Shown here in pieces: positions 26,049-34,502 of a DNA stretch of 64,000 nt. Below the pieces are notes generated by a model that searched no databases, was not told the origin of the DNA, and worked only from the letters and a program-made list of their open reading frames with translations. Position 1 is the first letter of the stretch. Each line of letters opens with the position of its first letter. This stretch comes from JAOZTV01 sp965371805. GTDB lineage: Bacteria; Acidobacteriota; Aminicenantia; UBA2199. The stretch spans positions 1 through 64,000 of the forward strand of contig CBDUZW010000017.1 in the NCBI GenBank assembly GCA_965371805.1, written 5' to 3'. The position numbers were made by a program, and so were the translations under genes.

Positions 26049-26372
26049 TTAACTGAAAATATTTTTTAACTCTACTTGAAAATTTCTAAAAGAAAATTTG
26101 ATCTGAACTAAATCAGGAAAGATATTCAATTGCTCTTTCTGAATATGTTTTTCAGGTTTTATTTCAACAATTCTTACATCAGAATTTTCTTGAGCAGGTT
26201 CCGATGTCTGCATGTTTTTAAATTGTCTACGCCAGTACTGGAATGATTTAATATTTAAATTATTTACATCACAGTATTTTGCTTGGGAAAAACCACTCAA
26301 CTTCCATCCTTCTATTCTTGATTCCCATTCATTTTGAACTGCCATTTGTCTTGCTGTCTTTCTTCTTGCCAT
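26049..26372 (-). mobile_element. tnpA: IS66-family accessory protein TnpA, isolated
   Basis: The 107-residue protein has the TnpA/InsA helix-turn-helix signature of IS66 elements: WESRIEGWKLSGFSQAKYC followed by NNLNIKSFQYWRRQF. AAGGAGG five bases before the ATG at 26372 fixes the start. An IS66-like end lies upstream (complement of about 26425-26447). The normal partners tnpB and tnpC are absent; the sequence passes directly into an intergenic gap and the AraC gene. This is an inactive residue of an IS66 element. Confidence 0.8.
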
Positions 26373-26665
26373 GGCCACCTCCTTGAAAAGTGAATCATGA
26401 CACAGATTTATTCTAGTGAGAAGGTGTACTTTATTTAGAGCTTACAATCTATCTCATTAAGTCTTATACGAAAGCTTGATTTGCAGTGGGCCTAAATATG
26501 CAATTTCACCCTAAAAAAAATAAAGGGGACAGTCCACAAAACGAAAAAAGTTATAAACTTTATTGAATAAAAAATATTTTTGTATTATATTTAAACAAGA
26601 TAGGAGCCAATTACCTCAGAGCGACCTACACAACAAATTAAATTTTATTTTTGAAGGAGTTTGTT

Positions 26666-27676
26666 ATGGGAAGAGCAAAGAGGCGTTGGGTCAATCAATA
26701 TCATGGATCAAATCATTTGATATCCAGAATAACCGGGGGAGATTTTCTTCTAAAGGATGCAGAAAAGGAGTATTTTGTAAAACTCATGTTCAAATTTGCA
26801 AAAGGCTTTTTTATAGATATTCACTCATATACGATAATGTCAAATCATTTTCATATCCTTGCAACAGAACTGAATGAAGATGCACAAAATGCTGATAGAG
26901 ATGAGCTAATATCAAGATATAAGAATATTTATGGTAAAAATTCAGAGTATCCTGAAGGCTCATATAAAAGTAATGGTGAGATAATTCCTGATGATGATGG
27001 TGGCATTGAAAGGTTAAGATGCCGCTTAGGCTCAATATCAAGATTTGTTCAGGAGTTAAAGCAGACCTTCAGCAAATGGTATAATTGGAAACATAACAGA
27101 AAAGGATATCTTTGGAGTGAAAGGTTTAAAGGTGTAATAATGGAGAAGGGAGACCCTGAACTCATTTGCAGTGCATATATAGATTTGAATGCAGTTAGGG
27201 CGGGTATAGCAAAAAAGCCAGAGGATTATAGATGGAGCAGTATTGGTTTAAGAGTAAGAAATCCTAAAAAAGCTGATAAATTTCTTAAAAATATAGTAAT
27301 ATCCGAACGAAAGCTTATAACAGAAGTAGATGAAAGGACCGGATGGATAAAACAGAGATCAGAAACTACAAAAAAGGAAGTATCTTTTCCTATATACAGA
27401 GCATTTTTATATAAATCAGGTTGTAATGAGATTGAAGGTAAGGCTCATATTCATATGGATATATATAAAGAGGCAATGAAGTTGAATGGAGTATTAAGAG
27501 TTGGTGATAAATTAAAATACAGGTTTAGAAATCTATCAGAAGGCATTGCAACAGGATCATACCAATTTATAGAAAACATTCAGATAGAATTGGAAAGAAA
27601 ATATATAAAACCCAGGGAAATTCTAAATGGAGAGAATCATAAACTTTACTCAACAAGGAATTTAAAGCCAATATAA
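26666..27676 (+). mobile_element. Y1 (HUH) REP-associated-type tyrosine transposase
   Basis: The 336-residue protein matches the IS200/RAYT-type Y1 transposase fold. SRITGGDFLLKDAEKEYFV comes first, the HUH metal motif MSNHFHILATEL lies near residue 60, and the catalytic tyrosine region ELKQTFSKWYNWKHNRKG is followed by LWSERFKG, YIDLNAVRAGIAKKPEDYRW. The C-terminal ~120 residues are a longer extension than in IS200. GAAGGAG seven bases before the ATG at 26666 supports the start. A GGGGACAGTCC-type sequence lies upstream at about 26525, as often seen with such genes. It appears intact and could act on palindromic repeats. Confidence 0.85.
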
Positions 27677-28065
27677 CCTTCATAGAGTGCACTAAACTAT
27701 CAAGTATGAAATCTAAATATTAGAATTCTATTAACTAATAGAGAAAACTTGAAATATTAGTAAAAAAAAGCATTATATTACAGAAATTTCAATATTGTTT
27801 CAGAAAAACATATTTTAAAAAACTATTTTGAAAACACCCAAAAATTCCGATTCTTTTTATTTTTTTGACTGACACATAAATTTATTTCATAAATTTACAT
27901 AAATTTACATAAATTTCTTAGGCAGGAATTTATAACTTCTGACAGTTTTAATAAACTGAATTTTTTTAATAAATTTACTTTCTGATTTCCTTGACTTTAT
28001 TTTTCTAATTCCTTATAAAGTAAACATCTTAATCATTTAAGGTGTTTTGTGCTAAAGGAGAGACA
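27677..28065. other. intergenic, short tandem repeat only
   Basis: The gap holds about three tandem copies of an 11-bp unit CATAAATTTAC around 27887-27917. I see nothing else there apart from the start region of the following gene. Confidence 0.6.
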
Positions 28066-28995
28066 ATGAAGAAGATTTCAATAATTTTTGTAACTTTGGT
28101 TTTTTTTTTATATTTTAATGTATCGCCTAATGATAATAAAAAAAAACCAGTTATTACAAAAGTTGTTTTATTGGGTACAGGTAATCCCAATCCAGATCCT
28201 GAACATTCAGGTTGTTCTATAGCAATTATTGTAAATGAAATCCCATATATTGTTGATTTCGGTCCAGGTTTAATCAGAAACGCTTCTAAACTTTCCACAA
28301 GATACGGTGGTAAAATAAATGCTTTGAATGTAAAGAATATTAAGATAGCATTTCTTACACATCTACATTCAGACCACACAGTTGGATATCCTGATCTGAT
28401 ATTGACACCCTGGGTAATGGGAAGAGATGAACCGCTGGAAGTTTACGGTCCCGAGGGAATAAAAGCGATGACAAAACATATACTGGAAGCGTATAAAGAT
28501 GACATAAAGTATAGATTATATGGATTGGAGCCTGCAAATAATCAAGGGTGGAAAGTCAATGCTCATGAAATAGAAGAAGGAATTATTTTTAAAGACAAGT
28601 ATGTTACAGTCGAAGCTTTTCTTGTAAATCATGGAACTTGGCCAAACGCCTATGGATATAGGTTTACAACTCCTGATAAGACCATTGTCATCTCCGGGGA
28701 TACAACTCCCTGTGAGAATATTCTAAAATATAGCCAGAGGGCTGATATTCTTATTCACGAAGTTTATTATAAAAAAGGATTCGACACAAAAAGTGATTTC
28801 TGGAAACAATATCATATGAAAAATCATACATCAGCAATAGAACTTGGGAAAATTGCAAAAGAGGTAAAACCAAAATTACTTATTTTATACCATATACTTT
28901 TTTGGGGTGGAACTGATAATGACCTGATTAAAGAGGTTAAAGAAAATTTCAAAGGGAAAATTGAAGTTGGAGCTGATTTGAAAATATATGAATAG
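28066..28995 (+). CDS. exported MBL-fold metallohydrolase
   Basis: The 309-residue protein has a signal peptide (KKISIIFVTLVFFLYFNV) and a metallo-beta-lactamase fold of the ribonuclease Z/arylsulfatase type. GTGNPNPDPEHSGCS and TPGRP-like loops come first, then THLHSDHTVGYPDLILTPW for metal binding, and VISGDTTPCENI with HEVYYKKGF and HTSAIELGKIAKE later. AAAGGAGA before the ATG at 28066 fixes the start. An exported location suggests hydrolysis of an ester, phosphodiester or lactone in the periplasm rather than tRNA processing. It ends at a strong terminator. Confidence 0.85.
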   Translation: MKKISIIFVTLVFFLYFNVSPNDNKKKPVITKVVLLGTGNPNPDPEHSGCSIAIIVNEIPYIVDFGPGLIRNASKLSTRYGGKINALNVKNIKIAFLTHLHSDHTVGYPDLILTPWVMGRDEPLEVYGPEGIKAMTKHILEAYKDDIKYRLYGLEPANNQGWKVNAHEIEEGIIFKDKYVTVEAFLVNHGTWPNAYGYRFTTPDKTIVISGDTTPCENILKYSQRADILIHEVYYKKGFDTKSDFWKQYHMKNHTSAIELGKIAKEVKPKLLILYHILFWGGTDNDLIKEVKENFKGKIEVGADLKIYE

Positions 28996-28998
28996 TTA

Positions 28999-29038
28999 AG
29001 CCTGTTTGGAATAAAGGTGCCAGGCTATTTTTTTTTTT
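28999..29038 (+). terminator. intrinsic terminator
   Basis: AGCCTG at 28999-29004 pairs with CAGGCT at 29021-29026, and an 11-base run of T follows. It lies right after the MBL-fold gene. Confidence 0.85.
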
Positions 29039-29084
29039 AAATGTGTAATTACACCCACCAATGAAAGTAAGGTGAAGTGCCTTG

Positions 29085-29333
29085 TTATGTATTTTTGTCT
29101 TCAACGTTTTTAACACGAATTTTGTTATTTCCAACTTTCTTATTATTCAAGCTTTTTATCGCAAATTTGGCTTCTTCTGGTTTCGGCATTTCAACAAAAC
29201 CAAAACCTTTGGATTTACCAGTGGATTTATCTAACACCAAATCACAAGATTGTACGGTTCCATATTCTTCAAAGAGAACTTTTAATTCTTCTTTGGTAGT
29301 ACTACGAGCAAGATTAAGAATCATTAATTTCAT
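29085..29333 (-). CDS. RRM-domain RNA-binding protein
   Basis: The 82-residue protein is a single RNA recognition motif: RNP2 is KLMILNLA at the start, and RNP1 is KGFGFVEM near residue 47. These bacterial proteins resemble the cyanobacterial Rbp type and bind RNA, often in cold or stress response. AGGGGG precedes the ATG by nine bases. Before the insertion of the cassette described below it probably followed the radical-SAM gene at 39043-40839 in the same direction. Confidence 0.9.
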   Translation of the reverse strand: MKLMILNLARSTTKEELKVLFEEYGTVQSCDLVLDKSTGKSKGFGFVEMPKPEEAKFAIKSLNNKKVGNNKIRVKNVEDKNT

Positions 29334-29490
29334 AAGTTAATACCCCCTAAGTATCTAGCGATTCCACAAGATCCCATTTTTTATTTTATTATAATACAAA
29401 CTTTTTTGCAAATTTTAAAGTAAATATAAATTTGCTACAATGCATTTGAATGAAAAATAATTAGATAAAAATTTGTAAAAACTTAAAAAT

Positions 29491-29516
29491 GAGGTGAAAA
29501 AATGGAATTTGTGTAA
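29491..29516 (+). pseudogene. orphan gene start at the repeat junction
   Basis: A well-formed ribosome binding site GAGGTG, a 5-base gap and an ATG (29502) are followed by only three more codons and a stop. Homology between the two radical-SAM copies begins at 29513/29514, right after the GTG codon. So a plus-strand gene appears to have been cut at the exact junction. It may instead be a chance initiator. Confidence 0.35.
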
Positions 29517-30512
29517 TTATAAATCAGATAATATATTTTCAATTATTTCTTCGTCCCTTTTTAAATCAATAGATAATTGTTTGTTCGAATTAGACTCAGA
29601 TTCAATTCTTTCCTGTTTTAGAAAATTATATATTGTAAGAAATAAATTAAACCTGTCATTTTCTTTTATGTAGTCAAAAAAGCCTCTATTTCCAACGGTA
29701 TTCTCATTTAATAATAATCTGTTTAAATGATTAAATTTTGTTACAACCTTTTCTGCAAAGAAAAGATCATATTTAGATTTTTTTGATTTGAGTTTTGCTT
29801 TATATTTAATTTGATCCAATCTATCTGATTTAGTTAATTTTAAATTTAATGGAGTAGAAGAGTAGGGGACAAGAAATGGCGCATGTGCAAGAACATCAAA
29901 GTATTTGAATTTATTTCTAAGATTATCAATAATAATAAACTCATTTATGAACTCATTCCAGGTTGAATCAGGGTCACTACTTATCCAATAATGGATGTTT
30001 TTGATTTTTTTGTCTTCAAAAGTTTCTATTAATTTTACTAAATTATTTATTTCCGGAATGAACTTAGCTAGCTTCTTTCCTCTGGTTTTACTAAATGCAT
30101 CTGTGCCTAACCAAATTAATGGATTATCTGAAACAAATAACTCTTTATCATCTATTATTGATATTATCTCATTATCAATTTCAGACTTAATAAAGAAGGA
30201 TTGAATTGATGTTTGAATACCCCAGATTTTGAAATTATTGTTTTTGATAATTGTAAATATTTTTTCTGCATATTCTTTTTCTTGAAGAATATCATCGTCA
30301 TTGATATTTAAAGTTCTGCATTCATCTGAGGATAAATCTGCTTCATTAATTTTTTCAGACATAGATAAAAGCAGCTTTTCAAATTTATCCGGTTCTACTT
30401 TTCTAAATACCTTTCCCTGTACCTTCGAGCAAAAAACACAGCTTCTTCTGCATCCCCTTGATATATTGATCTCAAGTCCTCTTTTTAATTGATGTTCTTT
30501 TGTAAAAGTCAA
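29514..30512 (-). pseudogene. 3' half copy of the radical-SAM gene (direct repeat A)
   Basis: This 331-codon stretch is a near-identical copy of the C-terminal ~330 residues of the 598-residue protein at 39043-40839, including the SRGCRRSCVFC cluster motif. It lacks the whole N-terminal domain, begins at a TTG with no ribosome binding site, and homology with the full gene ends near 30511. Bases 29698-29999 are identical to 39224-39525, while the rest differs by scattered substitutions. It is best read as a truncated duplicate bounding the inserted cassette, though a shortened, still folded protein is not excluded. Confidence 0.8.
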
Positions 30513-30571
30513 AAAATTTTGGAGGCAAACTTAGTGGACTAGCACCTAAAAGCACCAAACGTTTTTATTTG

Positions 30572-32338
30572 TTATAAAAGGAAATTTCTCATTTGCTGAT
30601 TTGGAATCATTTCTCCTGAAACCCCAAGACAATATAGACAGGATGCTAAAGGTCTTTTATCGTTTAAGTATTTTTTGGCGTTTTTTATAAAATCAGGATC
30701 ATTAATTGGGATTCCATCTTTCTCCACGTATGAATTTGGCTCTTCCGGATATTTAGGAAGATTCAATTTTCTCTTGTAGGTATCCATATATACCGCACGA
30801 GCACATTTGAAAAACACTCCATTTCTGACCATCAGGCAACGGTGACGAATCCAGCAGTCATCGTATATAGCTTGAATCTTTTTCATATTAGTAGTGGGTT
30901 TTTTAAGAAGAATCTCATTAAACTCATCAACATATTTGACGTTCAATACGACTTCATATTTCCGGGCTTTTTTCCAGAACATTGTAATGTTTTCTTCAGG
31001 TATTGTGGCACTGGCATAGTTTGAAATTGTCAACTGGTCAATCTTTTGCCAGAATTCATCGGACATACGATGTAAAAGTAATCCATTTGTAACAATGCGG
31101 ATATTTTCACTGACCCCGCTTGCTTTCACAATATCGATAATCTCTGTCAATTGTGGGTGTAATAGCGGTTCCCCTCCTAATAATTTAAAGACATCTGCCC
31201 GGAAATAAACAACTAGCTTATTGCATGCATCTTCTACTTCATTAAGTGTTAATAGGCGCTTATCGTTATATGGCGAATTCGTGCAGCAATGGGAGCACTT
31301 TAAGTTGCAATGCTCTGCAATATGGATTTCAAGAGTTTCTACCTGAATGCGATTTTTTTTTATCTGATATTTTTCCTGAGATTTGTTGACATATTCACCT
31401 TTCTTTAAGAATATCCCTTCCAATTCAACAAGTAAGTCTTTGCGACAAATGTCCGCTTTTAGAAATGACAATTGACAGTTCGACACAACAATTTTCTTTA
31501 ACATTTTTGATAAGAATTGCCTGTCACTTTCCTTACGATAATAAGTTCTGAGCAAAACCAAATCTTCCAAACCAAAACTATAATGAACATTATATTGCTT
31601 CAGATTGAATTGGCTAGTTAATATCCGCAGGTTCTGAATAGATTGCATAAGTTGGCCATAAAGATTGTTTTTGTGTAAAGTTTCTTCATTGACCACACTT
31701 GCAGTACCAGCGGAAATTAAAAATGTCTGATTATTTTTTTTGAAAATTACTCCTCTGGAGAAAACAGGTGGGACATTTCCGTATTTTTCAGAATAATCTA
31801 TGGATGGTGTTTGAATCTTATTATTGATATATACTGGGTTGACATCAGATGCGAAGAATTCAATTTTCATCATTTGATCATTACAGCCAACAGCTGATGC
31901 GGCTGGAATTTTCCATTTAGAATGATTAGCTCCAAAATGATTTTTAAAAGCGGTATATCTACCATGGTTAAAACAACGATATATCTCACAGTCATACTTA
32001 GGATCATCAAGATCTTTGATGATGGATGGGACGTAATTCCAAACTCTGATTAAACTGAAAGAAGGACGCTTTTTTAAAAAGCTAAATAAATTTGTGTATA
32101 ACTGGAATGAAACAGCTTTTGCATTTTTACCGTCAAGAATTGGAATGGGTAATTGCATTGATCCAAAAAGTCCTTCTTCTGCCTGACGATAAGTAATAAT
32201 TCCTTCAATACCTTCTAAAACAGCTTTGTTTCCTTCTGAAAACCAAGAGTCGATATCTCTGTCATTACTTAAAGAAAATTTAAAACAATGGTTATCCGCT
32301 AAGTATTCTCGATTTTGTGTTGCTGTGAGGAATTTCAT
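30572..32338 (-). CDS. chorismatase (FkbO/Hyg5-like) domain fused to a radical SAM domain
   Basis: Residues 1-310 match the chorismatase family: RVWNYVPSI (98-106), ASAVG (147-151), ISAGTAS (208-214), and ADICRKDLLVELEG (295-308), which contains the conserved acidic residue. Such enzymes hydrolyse chorismate to dihydroxycyclohexadiene- or hydroxybenzoic acids. Residues ~335-588 are a radical SAM domain with CNLKCSHC (C344, C348, C351), KLLGGEPLLHPQ and further cysteines (CWIRHRCLM, FFKCARA, SCLYCLG) for a SPASM-like auxiliary cluster. GGGAG precedes the ATG, which overlaps the stop of the deacetylase gene. It is the last gene of the cassette. I know of no such fusion. The two halves probably act in sequence on one aromatic or alicyclic acid. 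The fold assignments are strong; the substrate is inferred. Confidence 0.82.
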   Translation of the reverse strand: MKFLTATQNREYLADNHCFKFSLSNDRDIDSWFSEGNKAVLEGIEGIITYRQAEEGLFGSMQLPIPILDGKNAKAVSFQLYTNLFSFLKKRPSFSLIRVWNYVPSIIKDLDDPKYDCEIYRCFNHGRYTAFKNHFGANHSKWKIPAASAVGCNDQMMKIEFFASDVNPVYINNKIQTPSIDYSEKYGNVPPVFSRGVIFKKNNQTFLISAGTASVVNEETLHKNNLYGQLMQSIQNLRILTSQFNLKQYNVHYSFGLEDLVLLRTYYRKESDRQFLSKMLKKIVVSNCQLSFLKADICRKDLLVELEGIFLKKGEYVNKSQEKYQIKKNRIQVETLEIHIAEHCNLKCSHCCTNSPYNDKRLLTLNEVEDACNKLVVYFRADVFKLLGGEPLLHPQLTEIIDIVKASGVSENIRIVTNGLLLHRMSDEFWQKIDQLTISNYASATIPEENITMFWKKARKYEVVLNVKYVDEFNEILLKKPTTNMKKIQAIYDDCWIRHRCLMVRNGVFFKCARAVYMDTYKRKLNLPKYPEEPNSYVEKDGIPINDPDFIKNAKKYLNDKRPLASCLYCLGVSGEMIPNQQMRNFLL

Positions 32339-33255
32339 TGTTTACACTCCCAAAATCCTTCATACCAATTTTTAGAGTTTATTTTTTCAGAATAAATAGA
32401 TTCAATGTTTTGCAGTATCTGCTGTTCAGAAAGCTGCTTGCAGTCACAGTCAAAAAGATCCTTTAATTCTGTTTTATAACAAGATATGCCTGTCAATAAA
32501 GAAGATTTCTCGTCAGAATTAAGTATGGTTATATATCGACTCCATACTTTTCTTTCCCATTGCCAGTTTTCAGCATTTAATAATGATTCCGGAATACGGT
32601 TATATTGCTGATTTAATGCATTTATACTCAGTTTTATGTCTTCTTGTTCTATCATGTAATTCTTCATAAAGGGAAGGTTTAGGTTCTGCCAGTTAATATT
32701 GTTTTCCATTGGAACTAGAGAGGGCTTTTTATAGTCACTTATCATTAACCAACGACCCGCGATAGCACCAGGCAAAAAAGTATATGGTCGTTCTTCGTAA
32801 TACGTAATTGGAACATTATTAATGTCGGACACAGCATCAAAAACCAATTGATGATCAATGTGAGTTCCTGCTCCAAGAGGAGCATATATGATGTCAGGTT
32901 GTAACTCCTCAATCACTTTGTTTATTTGCTTTTTAATCATAATCAAATCGTTTTTAAAATGATTTGCCTGCCTGTTTGGAAACATGATTGTATAGAAATC
33001 TTTGTAACAACTATTCCTGAATGGTGCATCTGGAATTTCTAAGTGAATACTGGTGAAATTTAATTCCTGTCCTGCATTGAAATCACTAGTTTTTCTTTGT
33101 TTATAATGTTCAACAAGCGCATGGTTATTGCCAGAATTAGTAAATACCGTTGCTACAGTAATCTGATCTCCTTTAGAAGCTTGCCGGTAAATTGTTCCCC
33201 CACAGCTTAATGCTACATCATCAAGATGCGGTGATATGTATAATCTTTCCATCAT
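32335..33255 (-). CDS. PIG-L / LmbE-family deacetylase
   Basis: The protein (306 residues) opens with ISPHLDDVALSCGGTI, the metal-binding PHxDD motif of N-acetylglucosaminyl-PI/MshB-type deacetylases, and has APLGAGTHIDHQLVFDAV, which supplies the third metal-binding histidine. The family removes N-acetyl groups from amino sugars or glycosides. The ATG at 33255 overlaps the TGA of the glycosyltransferase gene (a second ATG lies at 33252), with AAGGAA upstream. Paired with a glycosyltransferase, it would deacetylate a sugar after transfer, as in mycothiol-type pathways. Sequence composition is less AT-rich than core genes here. Confidence 0.88.
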   Translation of the reverse strand: MMERLYISPHLDDVALSCGGTIYRQASKGDQITVATVFTNSGNNHALVEHYKQRKTSDFNAGQELNFTSIHLEIPDAPFRNSCYKDFYTIMFPNRQANHFKNDLIMIKKQINKVIEELQPDIIYAPLGAGTHIDHQLVFDAVSDINNVPITYYEERPYTFLPGAIAGRWLMISDYKKPSLVPMENNINWQNLNLPFMKNYMIEQEDIKLSINALNQQYNRIPESLLNAENWQWERKVWSRYITILNSDEKSSLLTGISCYKTELKDLFDCDCKQLSEQQILQNIESIYSEKINSKNWYEGFWECKQ

Positions 33256-34502
33256 CAATTCCTTATAATGGGATTTAAAGGTTGGAGTTCATTCGCTAGC
33301 TGCATGATTAATTTTGCTGTTAATACTGCACCATTACATTTTTTATATGAGTTTCCTATTTGTTGTGCATTTATGCACTGAGGTGCCTTTTTGTTGAGCA
33401 ATGGAAGTAGCTTTTTCTTAAATTGTTCAACAGATGGATGTTGCGAATTCAAAACAACCCCAACATTATTTTTATTTATAAACTGGCTTTGCAAATACTG
33501 GTCATTGCAAATAGGCAGTTGGACAATGGGAAGACCATGCGCCAATGCTTCCATTACAGAATTTGCTCCACCATGTGTTATTACAATATCAATATGTTCC
33601 AACAACAAAAGTTGAGGAGTATAGAAACTGGCAATAACATTGTCAGGAAGTTGCGCCATAAAGTTCTTGTCATGTATTAATTCATTAATTGATATTATTA
33701 TCTGAACATTTTGGCCTTTTAAAGCTTCAATAACAGTTAAAAATAGTTTAGGATGATAGTATACCTGACTACCCAGTGACATATAGATTTTCTGACAATC
33801 TTTTTTGAGTTTTTCAAAAGGGAAGGGGGCTTCATCTCCTCGCTTACCTTCTGGTAATGTTGGGCCTACATAGAAAGAGAAGTCATTGTTACTCCATTCT
33901 CTTGGAGCATATGTTTCCGTTGTGAAAACGATATTCAACCAAGGTGAAATTGCATCACAGACTTTGAATTTTAAATTTAACTGATAATCCAGAAAGAGTC
34001 GCTGACGGTGTTCTTGCAGTTCATTGACTGTTTCCACTAACTCACAGGTCCATTCATCCGGTGTTACCGGATTTAAAGAAGATGATACTCCTACCCAGGG
34101 GATATTAAATTCTGTTGCCACTATGACCGCTGAATAGACCATGGGGTCTGTAACAATGATATCCGGGCGAAATAGGCCGATTTGTTCCTTAAGTGCAGGT
34201 ATTTGACTGGGAACAATATCCAATAGAAGATGTTTTATCCATTGTCGAAGCCAGGCTTTATTGCGAAGTCTTTCGGCAAAGGCCTTGCCTTTAGCTGTGT
34301 GGTCTTCCGGTGTTTTGAAGCTGTTTGTGGCTGGAGTTAGGCAGTGACAATTTAAACCTGCTTGTTTAAGTTGATCACTAATATCAACCTGTGAGAAAAA
34401 TGCTAATTCCTGTCCTTGTTTTGCCAGTTGTTTTGCAGTTCCTATCAAAGGATTGATATGCCCTTTTTCAGGAATAGTCACGAAAAGTATACGTTTGCTC
34501 AT
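33255..34502 (-). CDS. GT1-family (MGT/UGT-like) glycosyltransferase
   Basis: The 415-residue protein has the GT-B fold of macrolide-type glycosyltransferases: RILFVTIPEKGHINPLIGTA at the start and THGGANSVMEALAHGLPIVQ near residue 310, the nucleotide-sugar-binding signature. It transfers a sugar from an NDP donor to a small acceptor in the cytoplasm. The ATG at 34502 follows AAAAGG and overlaps the asparagine-synthetase stop as ATGA; an upstream in-frame start at 34520 is inside that gene. The acceptor is probably the chorismate-derived product of the cassette. Confidence 0.9.
   Translation of the reverse strand: MSKRILFVTIPEKGHINPLIGTAKQLAKQGQELAFFSQVDISDQLKQAGLNCHCLTPATNSFKTPEDHTAKGKAFAERLRNKAWLRQWIKHLLLDIVPSQIPALKEQIGLFRPDIIVTDPMVYSAVIVATEFNIPWVGVSSSLNPVTPDEWTCELVETVNELQEHRQRLFLDYQLNLKFKVCDAISPWLNIVFTTETYAPREWSNNDFSFYVGPTLPEGKRGDEAPFPFEKLKKDCQKIYMSLGSQVYYHPKLFLTVIEALKGQNVQIIISINELIHDKNFMAQLPDNVIASFYTPQLLLLEHIDIVITHGGANSVMEALAHGLPIVQLPICNDQYLQSQFINKNNVGVVLNSQHPSVEQFKKKLLPLLNKKAPQCINAQQIGNSYKKCNGAVLTAKLIMQLANELQPLNPIIRN

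Noticed and set aside
27887..27917. Tandem 11-bp repeat as a possible CRISPR array
   Set aside because: Units are contiguous, with no unique spacers and no cas genes nearby.
29514..30512. Functional short radical-SAM protein
   Set aside because: TTG start without ribosome site, and the whole N-terminal domain of the parent gene is missing; treated as a truncated copy.
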